Source: Pseudomonas sp. K2I15 (lineage in GTDB: Bacteria > Pseudomonadota > Gammaproteobacteria > Pseudomonadales > Pseudomonadaceae). Taken from it: a stretch of DNA of 64,000 nt. Below, in pieces: positions 1-9,126 of the stretch (position 1 is the stretch's first letter; each line of letters starts with the position of its first letter). The notes beneath the pieces are model-generated. The model did not search any database and was not told the origin of the DNA. It worked only from the letters and a program-made list of their open reading frames with translations. Both the position numbers and the translations under genes were made by a program. Location of the stretch: assembly GCF_002204795.1 (NCBI RefSeq), contig NZ_NIXO01000009.1:62001-126000 (forward strand), given 5' to 3'.

Positions 1-552
1 GGCATGCTCAACCACGCCCGGCCCTTGGGCGGTGCGCAGCATTTTATCGCTGGCGATGCCGAGCGTTTGCCGTTGCAGGACGCCAGTTGCGGGCTGATCT
101 ACTCCAGCTTGGCGGTGCAGTGGTGCTCGGATTTTGCGGCAGTGCTCAGCGAAGCACGGCGGGTGTTGCAACCCGGCGGCATGCTGGCGTTTGCCAGCCT
201 GTGCGTGGGTACACTGGATGAGTTGCGCGAGAGTTGGCGTGCGGCGGATGGCATGGTTCACGTCAATCGCTTCCGGCCGTTCAGTGCTTATGAACAGTTG
301 TGCGCGGCCAGTGGCTTGCGAGTGCGTAGCCTGGAGCTGCGTCCCCATGTGCTGCATTACCCGGATGTGCGCAGCCTGACTCACGAATTGAAAGCGTTGG
401 GTGCGCACAATCTGAACCCGGGGCGCCCCGGAGGCTTGACGGGCCGGGCGCGGATTGTTGCACTGGTGCAAGCCTACGAGCAGTTCCGCCAGGCCCAGGG
501 CCTGCCGGCGACTTATCAAGTGGTGTACGCCGTCCTGGAGAAACCTCTATGA
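1..552 (+). CDS. bioC: Malonyl-ACP O-methyltransferase BioC, C-terminal part
   Basis: BioC methylates the free carboxyl of malonyl-ACP with SAM so that fatty acid synthesis can build the pimeloyl chain of biotin. The window opens inside the gene, and about 184 codons of the C-terminal part are visible. The SAM-methyltransferase core end is recognisable: [18 protein letters not shown], then LAVQWCSD and the turn [13 protein letters not shown]. The reading frame is open from base 1, so the true start lies upstream. Its TGA stop overlaps the bioD start codon (ATGA), which indicates translational coupling within the biotin operon. The bioD neighbour settles the identity over other class I methyltransferases. 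Confidence 0.9.
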   Translation, partial: GMLNHARPLGGAQHFIAGDAERLPLQDASCGLIYSSLAVQWCSDFAAVLSEARRVLQPGGMLAFASLCVGTLDELRESWRAADGMVHVNRFRPFSAYEQLCAASGLRVRSLELRPHVLHYPDVRSLTHELKALGAHNLNPGRPGGLTGRARIVALVQAYEQFRQAQGLPATYQVVYAVLEKPL

Positions 553-1229
553 GTGCCGCTTACTTCATCACGGGGACCGACACCGACGTCGGCAAGACCA
601 CCATCGCCGCCGGCCTGCTGCATGCTGCGCGGCAAGCCGGTAAAAGCACCGCTGCTGGCAAGCCGGTGGCCTCGGGCTGCCAGGTGACGCCCAAGGGCCT
701 GCGCAATTCGGACGCCCTGGCGCTGCTGGCTGAATGCTCATTGCCCTTGACCTATGCCGAGGTCAACCCGGTGGCGTTCGAGCCGGCCATCGCACCGCAC
801 CTGGCGGCCCGTGAAGCCGGTGTGGCACTCACGGTGCAGTCGTTGCTCAAACCCATGCAGCATATTCTGGCCAAGCAGGCGGACTTCACCTTGATCGAAG
901 GCGCGGGTGGTTGGCGTGTGCCATTGGCCGATCAGGACAATTTGTCAGACCTGGCCCAGGCGCTGAAGCTGCCGGTGATTCTGGTGGTGGGCGTGCGGCT
1001 GGGCTGTATCAGCCATGCGCTGCTGACCGCCGAAGCCATCGCCCGGGACGGTTTGCCGCTGGCGGGCTGGGTGGCCAATATCATCGATCCCAAGACCTCT
1101 CGTCTGGAAGAAAACCTCGCAACCCTGGCTGAACGACTGCCTGCGCCATGCCTGGGCAGGGTGCCAAAGCTCAAGCATCCCGGCGCCGAAGCGGTTGCCG
1201 AGTACTTGCAACTGGACCTGCTTGACTAG
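549..1229 (+). CDS. bioD: ATP-dependent dethiobiotin synthetase BioD
   Basis: BioD makes dethiobiotin from 7,8-diaminopelargonate, CO2 and ATP, the penultimate step of biotin synthesis in the cytoplasm. The 226-residue product has the usual family length. It opens with the P-loop [10 protein letters not shown] (residues about 8-17), followed by the substrate-site stretch KPVASGCQ and the conserved [10 protein letters not shown] near residue 120, all typical of BioD. The start codon overlaps the bioC stop. About 107 bases separate it from the next gene, with no clear terminator visible there, so read-through into the small downstream gene is possible. Confidence 0.97.
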   Translation: MSAAYFITGTDTDVGKTTIAAGLLHAARQAGKSTAAGKPVASGCQVTPKGLRNSDALALLAECSLPLTYAEVNPVAFEPAIAPHLAAREAGVALTVQSLLKPMQHILAKQADFTLIEGAGGWRVPLADQDNLSDLAQALKLPVILVVGVRLGCISHALLTAEAIARDGLPLAGWVANIIDPKTSRLEENLATLAERLPAPCLGRVPKLKHPGAEAVAEYLQLDLLD

Positions 1230-1336
1230 TTTTGCCTATCGCTAAGGCATTATGCCATTAGTGTTTTTGACGGGCGTTTTGCCGGTATGTCTGCTTCAAT
1301 AACGGTTCACGATTCTCTTTTAGGCAGGTTCACGCC

Positions 1337-1618
1337 ATGGAAATCTCTGGTAGCAGTGCGTTTTACTCGGGGCTGAGCGCGATTCAGACCGGGCAGAACC
1401 GTGTCGACCAGGCCGCGGGCAAGATCGCCAGCGCCGCCACTAACCAGCCTTCGGACGCGCAAAATGATCGTTTGCGCTCGGTAGATGCCAATCAGGCAAC
1501 CAATTCGGCCAGCAATATGGTCGAGATGGCCCAAGGCAAGTTCCAGGTCGAACTGGGCGTCAAAGTCGCCAAGGCTTCCGACGAAATGCTCGGCACGTTG
1601 ATCGACACTTACGCATAA
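1337..1618 (+). CDS. Small protein resembling fused ends of flagellar rod/hook proteins
   Basis: This 93-residue protein is of unknown function. A small gene at this place, between bioD and the acyl-CoA dehydrogenases, also occurs in P. aeruginosa (PA0505, from memory). It has no signal peptide and no membrane segment. The N-terminal part (YSGLSAIQTGQNRVDQAAGK, about residues 10-29) resembles the SGL-A-Q-R-D-ANNIAN N-terminal helix of flagellar rod and hook proteins. The last third (NMVEMAQGKF, then KASDEMLGTLID) resembles their C-terminal helix. The central domain of those proteins is absent, so it would form a short coiled coil. The assignment is inference from visible similarity. A GCCGGTAT at 1281-1288 is loosely like a sigma-28 -10 element, but no matching -35 is seen. 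Confidence 0.7.
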   Translation: MEISGSSAFYSGLSAIQTGQNRVDQAAGKIASAATNQPSDAQNDRLRSVDANQATNSASNMVEMAQGKFQVELGVKVAKASDEMLGTLIDTYA

Positions 1619-1651
1619 CCCCCTCTTGTTTATCGTGCGAGCTGGCTTCTC

Positions 1652-1738
1652 TGTGGGAGCTGGCTTGCCTGCGATAGCGTCACCTCGGTCCTCCTGATAC
1701 ACCGCGGCGCCTGCATCGCAGGCAAGCCAGCTCCCACA
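1652..1738. repeat. REP-type inverted repeat (REPIN-like)
   Basis: Two 24-base arms, 1652-1675 (TGTGGGAGCTGGCTTGCCTG...) and 1715-1738, are perfect reverse complements separated by 39 bases. This is the layout of paired REP sequences in fluorescens-group pseudomonads. It lies just downstream of the small flagellar-like gene and may also shape its transcript end. Confidence 0.85.
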
Positions 1739-1885
1739 TTGGTCTTCGCCGCTCAATAATCTTTCTTCACGCTGAATCTTCATGCGGCATTTCGCTGCAG
1801 GCCTCGCCGTGCCTGACGTTGACCCACGTCAGGACAAACGGCATTTGCGCGACGCTTGACAAGGATTGGTCGTAAACGTATGTTT

Positions 1886-1899
1886 CAAACAACTGTTTG
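1886..1899. promoter_or_regulatory. Putative PsrA operator upstream of acyl-CoA dehydrogenase
   Basis: The sequence CAAAC-AACT-GTTTG fits the PsrA consensus (G/C)AAAC-N2-4-GTTT(G/C) exactly. PsrA is the TetR-type repressor, released by long-chain acyl signals, that controls beta-oxidation genes in Pseudomonas. The P. aeruginosa homologue of the downstream gene (PA0506) is, from memory, a reported PsrA target. The site lies about 60 bases before the start codon, a suitable place for repression. Confidence 0.75.
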
Positions 1900-1959
1900 A
1901 CCGCCACAACACATCCACGCGGTTGTTCATCCCAGATACATCAGCAGAGGTTTATCGCT

Positions 1960-3765
1960 ATGCCTGACTACAAGGCCCCCTTGCGTGATATTCGCTTCGT
2001 TCGTGACGAACTGCTTGGCTATGAAGCGCACTATCAGAGCCTGCCGGCTTGCCAGGACGCTACCCCGGACATGGTTGACGCCATTCTCGAAGAAGGCGCC
2101 AAGTTCTGTGAGCAGGTACTGGCACCGCTGAACCGCGTGGGTGACATCGAAGGTTGCACCTGGAGCGAGTCAGGCGTTAAGACCCCTACCGGTTTCAAAG
2201 AAGCCTACAAACAATTCGTTGAAGGCGGCTGGCCAAGCCTGGCCCACGACGTGGCGCACGGTGGCCAAGGCCTGCCGGAGTCGTTGGGCCTGGCAGTCAG
2301 CGAAATGGTCGGCGAAGCCAACTGGTCGTGGGGCATGTACCCGGGCCTGTCCCATGGCGCGATGAACACCATTTCGGAACACGGCACCCCGGAACAGCAA
2401 GAGGCTTACCTGACCAAGCTGGTGTCGGGCGAGTGGACCGGCACCATGTGCCTGACCGAACCGCACTGCGGCACCGACCTGGGCATGCTGCGCACCAAGG
2501 CTGAACCTCAGGCTGATGGCTCCTACAAGGTTTCCGGCACCAAGATCTTCATCTCGGCCGGTGAACACGACATGGCCGACAACATCGTCCACATCGTGCT
2601 GGCCCGCCTCCCGGACGCACCGGCTGGCACCAAAGGCATTTCGCTGTTCATCGTGCCCAAGTTCGTACCGAACGCAGACGGTTCGATTGGCGAGCGCAAC
2701 GCGGTGTCCTGTGGCTCCCTGGAACACAAAATGGGCATCCACGGTAACGCCACCTGCGTGATGAACTTTGACGCGGCCACCGGCTTCCTGATCGGCCCGG
2801 CGAACAAAGGCCTGAACTGCATGTTCACCTTTATGAACACCGCTCGCCTGGGTACCGCGCTGCAAGGCCTGTCCCACGCTGAAATCGGCTTCCAGGGCGG
2901 CCTGAAATATGCCCGCGACCGCCTGCAAATGCGCTCCCTCACTGGCCCGAAAGCGCCAGACAAGGCTGCCGACCCGATCATCGTGCACCCCGACGTGCGC
3001 CGCATGCTGCTGACCATGAAAGCCTTCGCCGAAGGCAACCGCGCGATGGTGTACTTCACCGCCAAGCAGGTTGACGTGGTCAAGTACGGCACCGACGACG
3101 AAGCCAAGAAACAGGCTGACGCACTGCTGGCGTTCATGACCCCGATCGCCAAGGCGTTCATGACCGAAGTCGGTTTTGAAGCCGCCAACCACGGCGTGCA
3201 AATTTACGGCGGCCACGGCTTCATCGCCGAATGGGGCATGGAGCAGAACGTTCGCGACAGTCGCATTTCGATGCTGTACGAAGGCACCACCGGCATCCAG
3301 GCCCTCGACCTGCTGGGCCGTAAAGTGCTGATGACCCAAGGCGAAGCGCTGAAGGGCTTCACCAAGATCGTCCACAAGTTCTGCCAGGCCAACGAAGGCA
3401 ACGAAGCGGTACAGGAATTCGTTGCACCGCTGGCTGCACTGAACAAAGAATGGGGCGAGTTGACCATGAAGGTCGGCATGGCTGCCATGAAGGACCGTGA
3501 AGAAGTCGGCGCCGCTTCGGTGGATTACCTGATGTACTCCGGCTACGCCTGCCTGGCTTACTTCTGGGCCGACATGGCCCGCCTGGCCGCCGAGAAACTG
3601 GCTGCCGGCACCACCGAAGAAGGCTTCTACACCGCCAAGCTGCAGACGGCGCGCTTCTACTTCCAGCGCATCCTGCCGCGTACCCGCACCCACGTTGCAA
3701 CCATGCTGTCGGGCGCCAACAACCTGATGGACATGAAAGAAGAGAACTTCGACCTGGGCTACTAA
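1960..3765 (+). CDS. FadE-type acyl-CoA dehydrogenase (paralogue 1)
   Basis: This is an FAD-dependent acyl-CoA dehydrogenase of 601 residues that introduces the alpha-beta double bond in the first step of fatty acid beta-oxidation and passes electrons to ETF. The N-terminal [14 protein letters not shown] is the short N-terminal module of the 600-residue family. It is followed by the N, middle ([13 protein letters not shown]) and C domains and a C-terminal extension from about residue 470. The likely catalytic base is Glu441 in [13 protein letters not shown]. The ATG at 1960 was chosen because both other paralogues start with the same [10 protein letters not shown]; an upstream in-frame extension to 1897 lacks this support. 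A PsrA-type operator lies upstream and a strong terminator follows. It probably corresponds to PA0506. Confidence 0.95.
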   Translation: MPDYKAPLRDIRFVRDELLGYEAHYQSLPACQDATPDMVDAILEEGAKFCEQVLAPLNRVGDIEGCTWSESGVKTPTGFKEAYKQFVEGGWPSLAHDVAHGGQGLPESLGLAVSEMVGEANWSWGMYPGLSHGAMNTISEHGTPEQQEAYLTKLVSGEWTGTMCLTEPHCGTDLGMLRTKAEPQADGSYKVSGTKIFISAGEHDMADNIVHIVLARLPDAPAGTKGISLFIVPKFVPNADGSIGERNAVSCGSLEHKMGIHGNATCVMNFDAATGFLIGPANKGLNCMFTFMNTARLGTALQGLSHAEIGFQGGLKYARDRLQMRSLTGPKAPDKAADPIIVHPDVRRMLLTMKAFAEGNRAMVYFTAKQVDVVKYGTDDEAKKQADALLAFMTPIAKAFMTEVGFEAANHGVQIYGGHGFIAEWGMEQNVRDSRISMLYEGTTGIQALDLLGRKVLMTQGEALKGFTKIVHKFCQANEGNEAVQEFVAPLAALNKEWGELTMKVGMAAMKDREEVGAASVDYLMYSGYACLAYFWADMARLAAEKLAAGTTEEGFYTAKLQTARFYFQRILPRTRTHVATMLSGANNLMDMKEENFDLGY

Positions 3766-3789
3766 GCCTTAGCGGGTTCATTTCAAAAG

Positions 3790-3822
3790 CCGCCGCTCCT
3801 TCGGGAGCGGCGGTTTTTTTTT
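3790..3822 (+). terminator. Intrinsic terminator after acyl-CoA dehydrogenase 1
   Basis: A perfect 10-bp stem (CCGCCGCTCC / GGAGCGGCGG) with a TTCG tetraloop is followed by nine T residues. It begins 25 bases after the stop codon and separates this gene from the diguanylate cyclase. Confidence 0.95.
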
Positions 3823-3971
3823 GCGCGATAAAAAACCACAGCGCAGCACTCAGGGATTGCGCCGCGCGGCCGTTAAAGTGATGGCAATGTGATACGCATC
3901 GCAGCGAATGTGCTTAACTGTGCTCAGTGAAGGCACTGTGCCATCTTTTTTAGTGGGTCGGAGCTTTACCC

Positions 3972-5261
3972 TTGTCGCGCGCGTCTGCTGTACGGTTCAG
4001 TCATTTTCTACCTTCACTGCTATTGCTCCTGGCGGGGCTCTCGGCTGCGTACGTGAAGGATCTCAACGTGTTCTTCACTTCACTGTTCAACGTGCTGCCG
4101 ACCCTGGTGTTGCTGCTGGGCGGCTCGTACTGCGCCGTCTACCGCAGGCAGCGCGAGCTGTTCCTGATGATCACGGTGTACGTCATCTATTTCCTGCTGG
4201 ACACCCAGACCGATTACTACCGCGACCACGGCCGTGTGCGTGAAGACGCGGCCGTGGTCTTCCATCTGTGTTGCCTGTTGTTGCCGCTGCTGTTCGGCAT
4301 CTATGCGGTCTGGCAGGAAAAAACCCATCTGTTTCGCGACTTCGTCGCACGCTGCGCGGTGCTGTTTGCGGTCGGTAGCGTGGCGTTGGCCCTTGAGCAA
4401 AGTTTCCCCCAGGCCTTGTTGAGCTGGTTGGCCGAGATTCGCTGGCCCGCCTTGCATGGCCGCTGGATGAGCCTGATCCAGCTGTCGTATCCGATGTTCC
4501 TGATTGCTTTTGTCACCCTGGCCGCGCAGTACTGGTACCAGCCAAGGCCGCTGCACGCCGCGCAGCTGGTGGGGTTGCTGGGGTTGTTCTGGATGTTGCC
4601 GCAGACTTTCATCCTGCCGTTCACCCTGAACATCATGTGCAGCCAGGTGATGCTGATGATCGCTGCGGGCGTGGCGCACGAGGCTTATCAAATGGCCTTC
4701 CGTGACGAGCTGACGGGCCTGCCGGGCCGCCGCGCGCTCAATGAGCGTATGCAGCGCCTGGGGCGCAACTATGTGCTGGCCATGGGCGATGTCGATCACT
4801 TCAAACGTTTCAACGACACCCACGGCCACGACGTGGGGGACCAGGTATTGCGCCTGGTGGCCAGTAAGCTGTCCAAGGTCAATGGCGGCGGCCGGGCTTA
4901 CCGGTACGGCGGTGAAGAGTTTGCCGTGGTGTTCGCCGGCAAGACCCTGGATGAGTGCCTGCCGCACCTGGAAGAGATTCGAGAAATCATCGCCAACTAC
5001 GACATCAAGTTGCGTAACTCCGATCGCCCCAACGACGACCAGCAAGGCCGGCAACGTCGTGCAGGCAGTGGCGCTTCCAGCGTGTCGGTGACGGTCAGCA
5101 TTGGCGTGGCCGAGCGTCAGGCCGAGCAGCGTACGCCTGAAGAAGTGCTCAAGTCTGCCGACCAGGCGCTGTACAGCGCCAAGGGTGCCGGGCGTAATTG
5201 TGTGGTCGCTTGGGGGCAAAGCCGCCGGGGCGCGGTGCGCATGGACAGTGCTGCCGGTTGA
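3972..5261 (+). CDS. Membrane diguanylate cyclase (GGDEF)
   Basis: A 429-residue inner-membrane protein that probably makes cyclic di-GMP from two GTP. The N-terminal half (about residues 8-240) holds roughly six hydrophobic segments with no recognised sensory domain name. The GGDEF domain follows DELTGLPGRRALNERM and carries an intact GGEEF (residues 313-317). The product-inhibition I-site, which should be RxxD just upstream, reads NGGG here, so feedback inhibition by c-di-GMP is probably lost. A low-complexity insert (NDDQQGRQRRAGSGASS) lies inside the catalytic domain. The start is TTG at 3972, giving MSRASAVRF; other starts are possible. It interrupts a run of acyl-CoA dehydrogenase paralogues, bounded upstream by a strong terminator. 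Confidence 0.9.
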   Translation: MSRASAVRFSHFLPSLLLLLAGLSAAYVKDLNVFFTSLFNVLPTLVLLLGGSYCAVYRRQRELFLMITVYVIYFLLDTQTDYYRDHGRVREDAAVVFHLCCLLLPLLFGIYAVWQEKTHLFRDFVARCAVLFAVGSVALALEQSFPQALLSWLAEIRWPALHGRWMSLIQLSYPMFLIAFVTLAAQYWYQPRPLHAAQLVGLLGLFWMLPQTFILPFTLNIMCSQVMLMIAAGVAHEAYQMAFRDELTGLPGRRALNERMQRLGRNYVLAMGDVDHFKRFNDTHGHDVGDQVLRLVASKLSKVNGGGRAYRYGGEEFAVVFAGKTLDECLPHLEEIREIIANYDIKLRNSDRPNDDQQGRQRRAGSGASSVSVTVSIGVAERQAEQRTPEEVLKSADQALYSAKGAGRNCVVAWGQSRRGAVRMDSAAG

Positions 5262-5351
5262 GTGATGTCGCTGTATTCAGCGGCGCTACAGTGATTGTCC
5301 GGTGGGCCGGGCGGCAGTAGGTTGAAGGCATCTGCTGCCGGAGACATTGCC

Positions 5352-7136
5352 ATGCCTGACTATAAAGCTCCCCTGCGCGACATGCGCTTTCTGATCGATC
5401 ACGTCTTTGATTTCCACGGCCACTACGCGGCGCTGGGTGCGAACGATGCCAGCCCGGACATGGTCGGTGCGATCCTCGAAGAAGGCGCCAAGTTCTGCGA
5501 AAACGTCCTGTCACCGCTGAACCGCTCCGGTGATGAAGAAGGCTGCCATTTCGACAACGGTGTGGTGACCACGCCCAAGGGTTTCAAGGAAGCCTTCGCC
5601 CAGTACGTGGAAGGCGGCTGGCACGGCTTGGCAGCAGACCCAGCCTACGGCGGGCAAGGCTTGCCGCTGTCCCTGGGCCTGGTGCTCGCCGAGATGATAG
5701 CCTCCAGCAACACGTCCTGGGGCATGTACCCCGGCCTGACCCACGGTGCGATGTCGGCGATCCATGCCCACGGCACTGAAGAACAGAAAAACACCTACCT
5801 GAGCAAACTCACCGCGGGCCAGTGGACCGGCACCATGTGCCTGACCGAAGCCCATTGCGGCACCGACTTGGGGCTGATCAAGACCCGCGCCGTGCCTCAG
5901 GCAGACGGCAGCTACGCAGTCACCGGCAGCAAGATTTTCATCTCGGCCGGCGAGCACGACATGAGTGAAAACATCATCCACCTGGTGCTGGCCAAGCTGC
6001 CGGAAGCGCCGGCCGGGACCAAGGGTATTTCCCTGTTTATCGTGCCTAAATTCCACGCCGACTCGGGCGAGCGCAACGCGGTGAGTTGCGGCTCCATCGA
6101 GCACAAGATGGGCATCAAGGCTTCTGCCACCTGTGTGCTGAACTTCGATGGCGCCCGGGGCTTCCTGATCGGTGAGGCGAACAAGGGCCTCAACTGCATG
6201 TTCACCATGATGAACCATGCGCGCCTGGGCACCGGCATGCAGGGCCTTTGCCTGGGTGAAGCGAGCTTCCAGGGCGCAGTCAAGTACGCCAACGATCGCT
6301 TGCAGATGCGCTCGCTGACCGGTGCCAAGGCGCCCGAAAAGGCGGCAGACCCGATCATCGTCCACCCGGATGTGCGGCGTATGTTGTTGACCATGAAAGC
6401 CTTCAACGAAGGCAATCGGGCGCTGACCTACTTCACTGCTCAGTTACTCGATACGGCGCACCTGAGTGCTGATGAGGGTCAGCGTCAGGAAGCCGAAGAC
6501 CTGTTGGCATTCCTCACGCCGATCTGCAAAGCGTTCATGACCGAAACCGGGCTGGAGGTGACCAACCACGGCATGCAGGTGTTCGGCGGCCATGGCTTTA
6601 TTCGTGAGTGGGGCATGGAGCAGTTGGTTCGCGATTGCCGGATTGCGCCGATTTATGAAGGCACCAACGGTATTCAGGCTCTGGATTTACTCGGGCGCAA
6701 GGTGCTCGGCAGCCAGGGCAAGCTGCTGCGGGGCTTTACCAGGATCGTCCACAAGTTCTGCGCGGCCAATGCCGAGCATCCGCAACTCAAGGCCCATGTG
6801 GCGCAGCTCAACGAGCTGAATCAGCAGTGGGGCGAGCTGACGGTCAAGGTTGGCATGGCGGCCATGAAAAACCCCGATGAAGTCGGCGCCGCAGCCCTGG
6901 ATTACCTGATGTACAGCGGCTACATCATCCTCGCCTACCTGTGGCTGCGCATGGCGCTGGTGGCACAAGAGCAGTTGGACGGCGGCAGCGGTGATGCCGA
7001 TTACGCCCGAGGCAAGTTGGCCACCTGCGAGTTCTATTTCAAGCGCCTGTTGCCACGCACGGCAGCCCATCGGGCGGCAGTAGAGGCGGGCAGTGAGTGC
7101 CTGATGAGTCTGCCGGCAGAGCTGTTTGCGCTTTAA
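5352..7136 (+). CDS. FadE-type acyl-CoA dehydrogenase (paralogue 2)
   Basis: A 594-residue acyl-CoA dehydrogenase with the same layout as its neighbours: N-terminal module [13 protein letters not shown], flavin-binding middle domain (MCLTEAHCGTDLG), C-terminal all-alpha domain and an extra C-terminal segment. The probable catalytic glutamate is Glu436 in YEGTNGIQALDL. It is closest by eye to paralogue 1 (shared [19 protein letters not shown]). An in-frame extension to 5295 exists but is not conserved in the paralogues, so the ATG at 5352 is preferred. No PsrA-like site is visible just upstream, so it may be regulated differently from paralogue 1. Chain-length preference cannot be read from the sequence by eye. 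Confidence 0.95.
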   Translation: MPDYKAPLRDMRFLIDHVFDFHGHYAALGANDASPDMVGAILEEGAKFCENVLSPLNRSGDEEGCHFDNGVVTTPKGFKEAFAQYVEGGWHGLAADPAYGGQGLPLSLGLVLAEMIASSNTSWGMYPGLTHGAMSAIHAHGTEEQKNTYLSKLTAGQWTGTMCLTEAHCGTDLGLIKTRAVPQADGSYAVTGSKIFISAGEHDMSENIIHLVLAKLPEAPAGTKGISLFIVPKFHADSGERNAVSCGSIEHKMGIKASATCVLNFDGARGFLIGEANKGLNCMFTMMNHARLGTGMQGLCLGEASFQGAVKYANDRLQMRSLTGAKAPEKAADPIIVHPDVRRMLLTMKAFNEGNRALTYFTAQLLDTAHLSADEGQRQEAEDLLAFLTPICKAFMTETGLEVTNHGMQVFGGHGFIREWGMEQLVRDCRIAPIYEGTNGIQALDLLGRKVLGSQGKLLRGFTRIVHKFCAANAEHPQLKAHVAQLNELNQQWGELTVKVGMAAMKNPDEVGAAALDYLMYSGYIILAYLWLRMALVAQEQLDGGSGDADYARGKLATCEFYFKRLLPRTAAHRAAVEAGSECLMSLPAELFAL

Positions 7137-7258
7137 TGACTGTAAAATACCTATTGGTCATGATCAGACCCTATGTGTCTCAAAAGTTGTTCGGGTACAC
7201 TCGGGGTCTGTAAAACCGACACTACCCGAATCACTTTAAAGTTCTCACGAGGTTTGCC

Positions 7259-9037
7259 ATGGCTGACTACAAAGCGCCGCTGCGCGATATGCGCTTCGTC
7301 CTCAACGAAGTTTTCGAAGTCGCCAAACTCTGGGCTCAGTTGCCAGCGCTGGCGGATACCGTCGACGCCGAGACCGTTGAGGCAATCCTCGAAGAAGCCG
7401 GCAAAGTCACCTCCAAGACCGTCGCCCCGCTGAGCCGTGGCGGCGACGAAGAAGGTTGCCGCTGGGAGAATGGCGCGGTTTTCACCCCGGCCGGCTTCAA
7501 GGACGCCTACACAACCTACGCCGAAGGCGGCTGGGTAGGTGTCGGTGGCGACCCGGCCTACGGTGGCATGGGCATGCCCAAGGCCGTTTCGGCCCAGGTT
7601 GAAGAGATGATCAACTCCTCGGGCCTGGCGTTCGGCCTGTACCCGATGCTGACCTCTGGTGCCTGCGTGTCGATCAACACCCACGCCAGTGAAGAACTCA
7701 AAGCCACTTACCTGCCGAATATGTACTCGGGCGTGTGGGCCGGTTCCATGTGCCTGACCGAGCCGCATGCGGGCACTGACTTGGGGATTATTCGGACCAA
7801 GGCCGAGCCTCAGGCAGACGGTTCCTACAAGGTCAGTGGTACCAAGATCTTCATCACCGGCGGCGAGCACGACCTCACCGACAACATTATCCACCTGGTG
7901 CTGGCCAAGCTGCCGGACGCACCGGCGGGCCCCAAGGGCATCTCGCTGTTCCTGGTGCCCAAGTTCATGGTCAATGCCGATGGCAGCCTGGGCGCGCGCA
8001 ACCCGGTGACCTGTGGCTCCATCGAACACAAGATGGGCATCCAGGCTTCCGCGACTTGCGTGATGAACTTCGACGAAGCCGTGGGTTACCTGGTGGGCGA
8101 GCCGAACCGTGGCCTGGCCGCGATGTTCACCATGATGAACTACGAGCGCCTGGGCGTCGGTATTCAAGGCCTGGCCTCCGGCGAGCGCTCTTATCAGAAC
8201 GCTATCGAATATGCGCGCGACCGCCTGCAAAGCCGTTCGCCAACCGGTCCGAAAGCCAAGGACAAGGTCGCTGACCCGATCATCGTCCACCCGGACGTAC
8301 GGCGCATGCTGCTGACCATGAAAGCCTCGAACGAAGGTGGCCGTGCGTTCTCCACCTACGTGGCGATGCAACTCGACACCGCCAAGTTCAGCGAAGATGC
8401 CACCACCCGCAAACGCGCGGACGACCTGGTTGCCTTGCTGACCCCGGTGGCCAAGGCGTTCCTGACCGACCTGGGCCTGGAAACCACCGTGCACGGCCAG
8501 CAGATTTTCGGCGGCCACGGCTACATTCGCGAATGGGGCCAGGAGCAACTGGTGCGTGATGTGCGCATTACCCAGATCTACGAAGGCACCAACGGCATTC
8601 AGGCCCTGGACCTGGTGGGACGCAAGGTCGTCGGCAGCGGCGGCGCGTTCTACAAGCTGTTCGCCGACGAGATCCGCCATTTCACCGCCACGGCCGGCGC
8701 CGAACTGGCCGAGTTCACCAAGCCATTGAACGCGGCGGTGGATGACCTGGATGAACTGACCGCCTGGCTGCTGGATCGCGCCAAGTCCAACCCGAATGAA
8801 ATCGGCGCGGCGTCGGTGGAGTACCTGCATGCGTTCGGCTACATGGCCTATGCCTACATGTGGGCCCTGATGGCCAAGGCTGCCTTGGGTAAAGAGGCTC
8901 AGGAAGACTTCTACGCCAGCAAACTGGGCACCGCGCGTTTCTATTTTGCCCGCTTGTTGCCGAGGATCGCGTCTCTCAGCGCCTCGGTAAAAGCCGGTAG
9001 CGAATCGCTGTTTTTGCTGGATGAAGCACTGTTCTAA
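7259..9037 (+). CDS. FadE-type acyl-CoA dehydrogenase (paralogue 3)
   Basis: A 592-residue acyl-CoA dehydrogenase for beta-oxidation, starting [19 protein letters not shown]. The family motifs are all present: MCLTEPHAGTDLG in the middle domain, FGGHGYIREWGQEQLVRD and Glu442 in YEGTNGIQALDLVGRKV. It is the most divergent of the three paralogues: the substrate-side loop reads GLAFGLYPMLTSGACVSI instead of the WGMYPGLTHGAM type, which suggests another acyl chain preference. A run of 122 bases separates it from paralogue 2, so it may have its own promoter. Its stop codon lies 14 bases before the GacA box of the RsmY-like RNA. It probably corresponds to P. aeruginosa PA0508. Confidence 0.95.
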   Translation: MADYKAPLRDMRFVLNEVFEVAKLWAQLPALADTVDAETVEAILEEAGKVTSKTVAPLSRGGDEEGCRWENGAVFTPAGFKDAYTTYAEGGWVGVGGDPAYGGMGMPKAVSAQVEEMINSSGLAFGLYPMLTSGACVSINTHASEELKATYLPNMYSGVWAGSMCLTEPHAGTDLGIIRTKAEPQADGSYKVSGTKIFITGGEHDLTDNIIHLVLAKLPDAPAGPKGISLFLVPKFMVNADGSLGARNPVTCGSIEHKMGIQASATCVMNFDEAVGYLVGEPNRGLAAMFTMMNYERLGVGIQGLASGERSYQNAIEYARDRLQSRSPTGPKAKDKVADPIIVHPDVRRMLLTMKASNEGGRAFSTYVAMQLDTAKFSEDATTRKRADDLVALLTPVAKAFLTDLGLETTVHGQQIFGGHGYIREWGQEQLVRDVRITQIYEGTNGIQALDLVGRKVVGSGGAFYKLFADEIRHFTATAGAELAEFTKPLNAAVDDLDELTAWLLDRAKSNPNEIGAASVEYLHAFGYMAYAYMWALMAKAALGKEAQEDFYASKLGTARFYFARLLPRIASLSASVKAGSESLFLLDEALF

Positions 9038-9051
9038 GGGCTTGGAGGGTT

Positions 9052-9069
9052 TGTAAGCATTCTCTTACA
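9052..9069 (+). promoter_or_regulatory. GacA box (upstream activating sequence) of the rsmY-like gene
   Basis: TGTAAG-CATTCT-CTTACA is an exact match to the known GacA consensus TGTAAG-N6-CTTACA that drives the Rsm small RNAs in Pseudomonas. Its centre lies about 66 bases upstream of the inferred transcription start. A plausible -10 element (GATAATCT, 9113-9120) follows at the right place. Confidence 0.95.
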
Positions 9070-9126
9070 TGACGTGCTGCTATTCGTCCTCTATCGCCAA
9101 ATTGGATCCACGGATAATCTACTTCA

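Noticed and set aside
1281..1288. GCCGGTAT as a sigma-28 (FliA) -10 element before the flagellar-like small gene
   Set aside because: It differs from GCCGATAA and no matching -35 stands at the right distance; attractive but too weak to annotate.
2170..3693. 507-codon open frame on the minus strand opposite acyl-CoA dehydrogenase 1
   Set aside because: It is the antisense shadow of a GC-rich gene with strong family motifs on the plus strand; the antisense product is low in complexity (Gly, Ala, His, Val, Gln) and matches no family I know.
7151..8830. 559-codon minus-strand frame opposite acyl-CoA dehydrogenase 3
   Set aside because: Same reason: codon shadow, no recognisable domain, no ribosome binding site.
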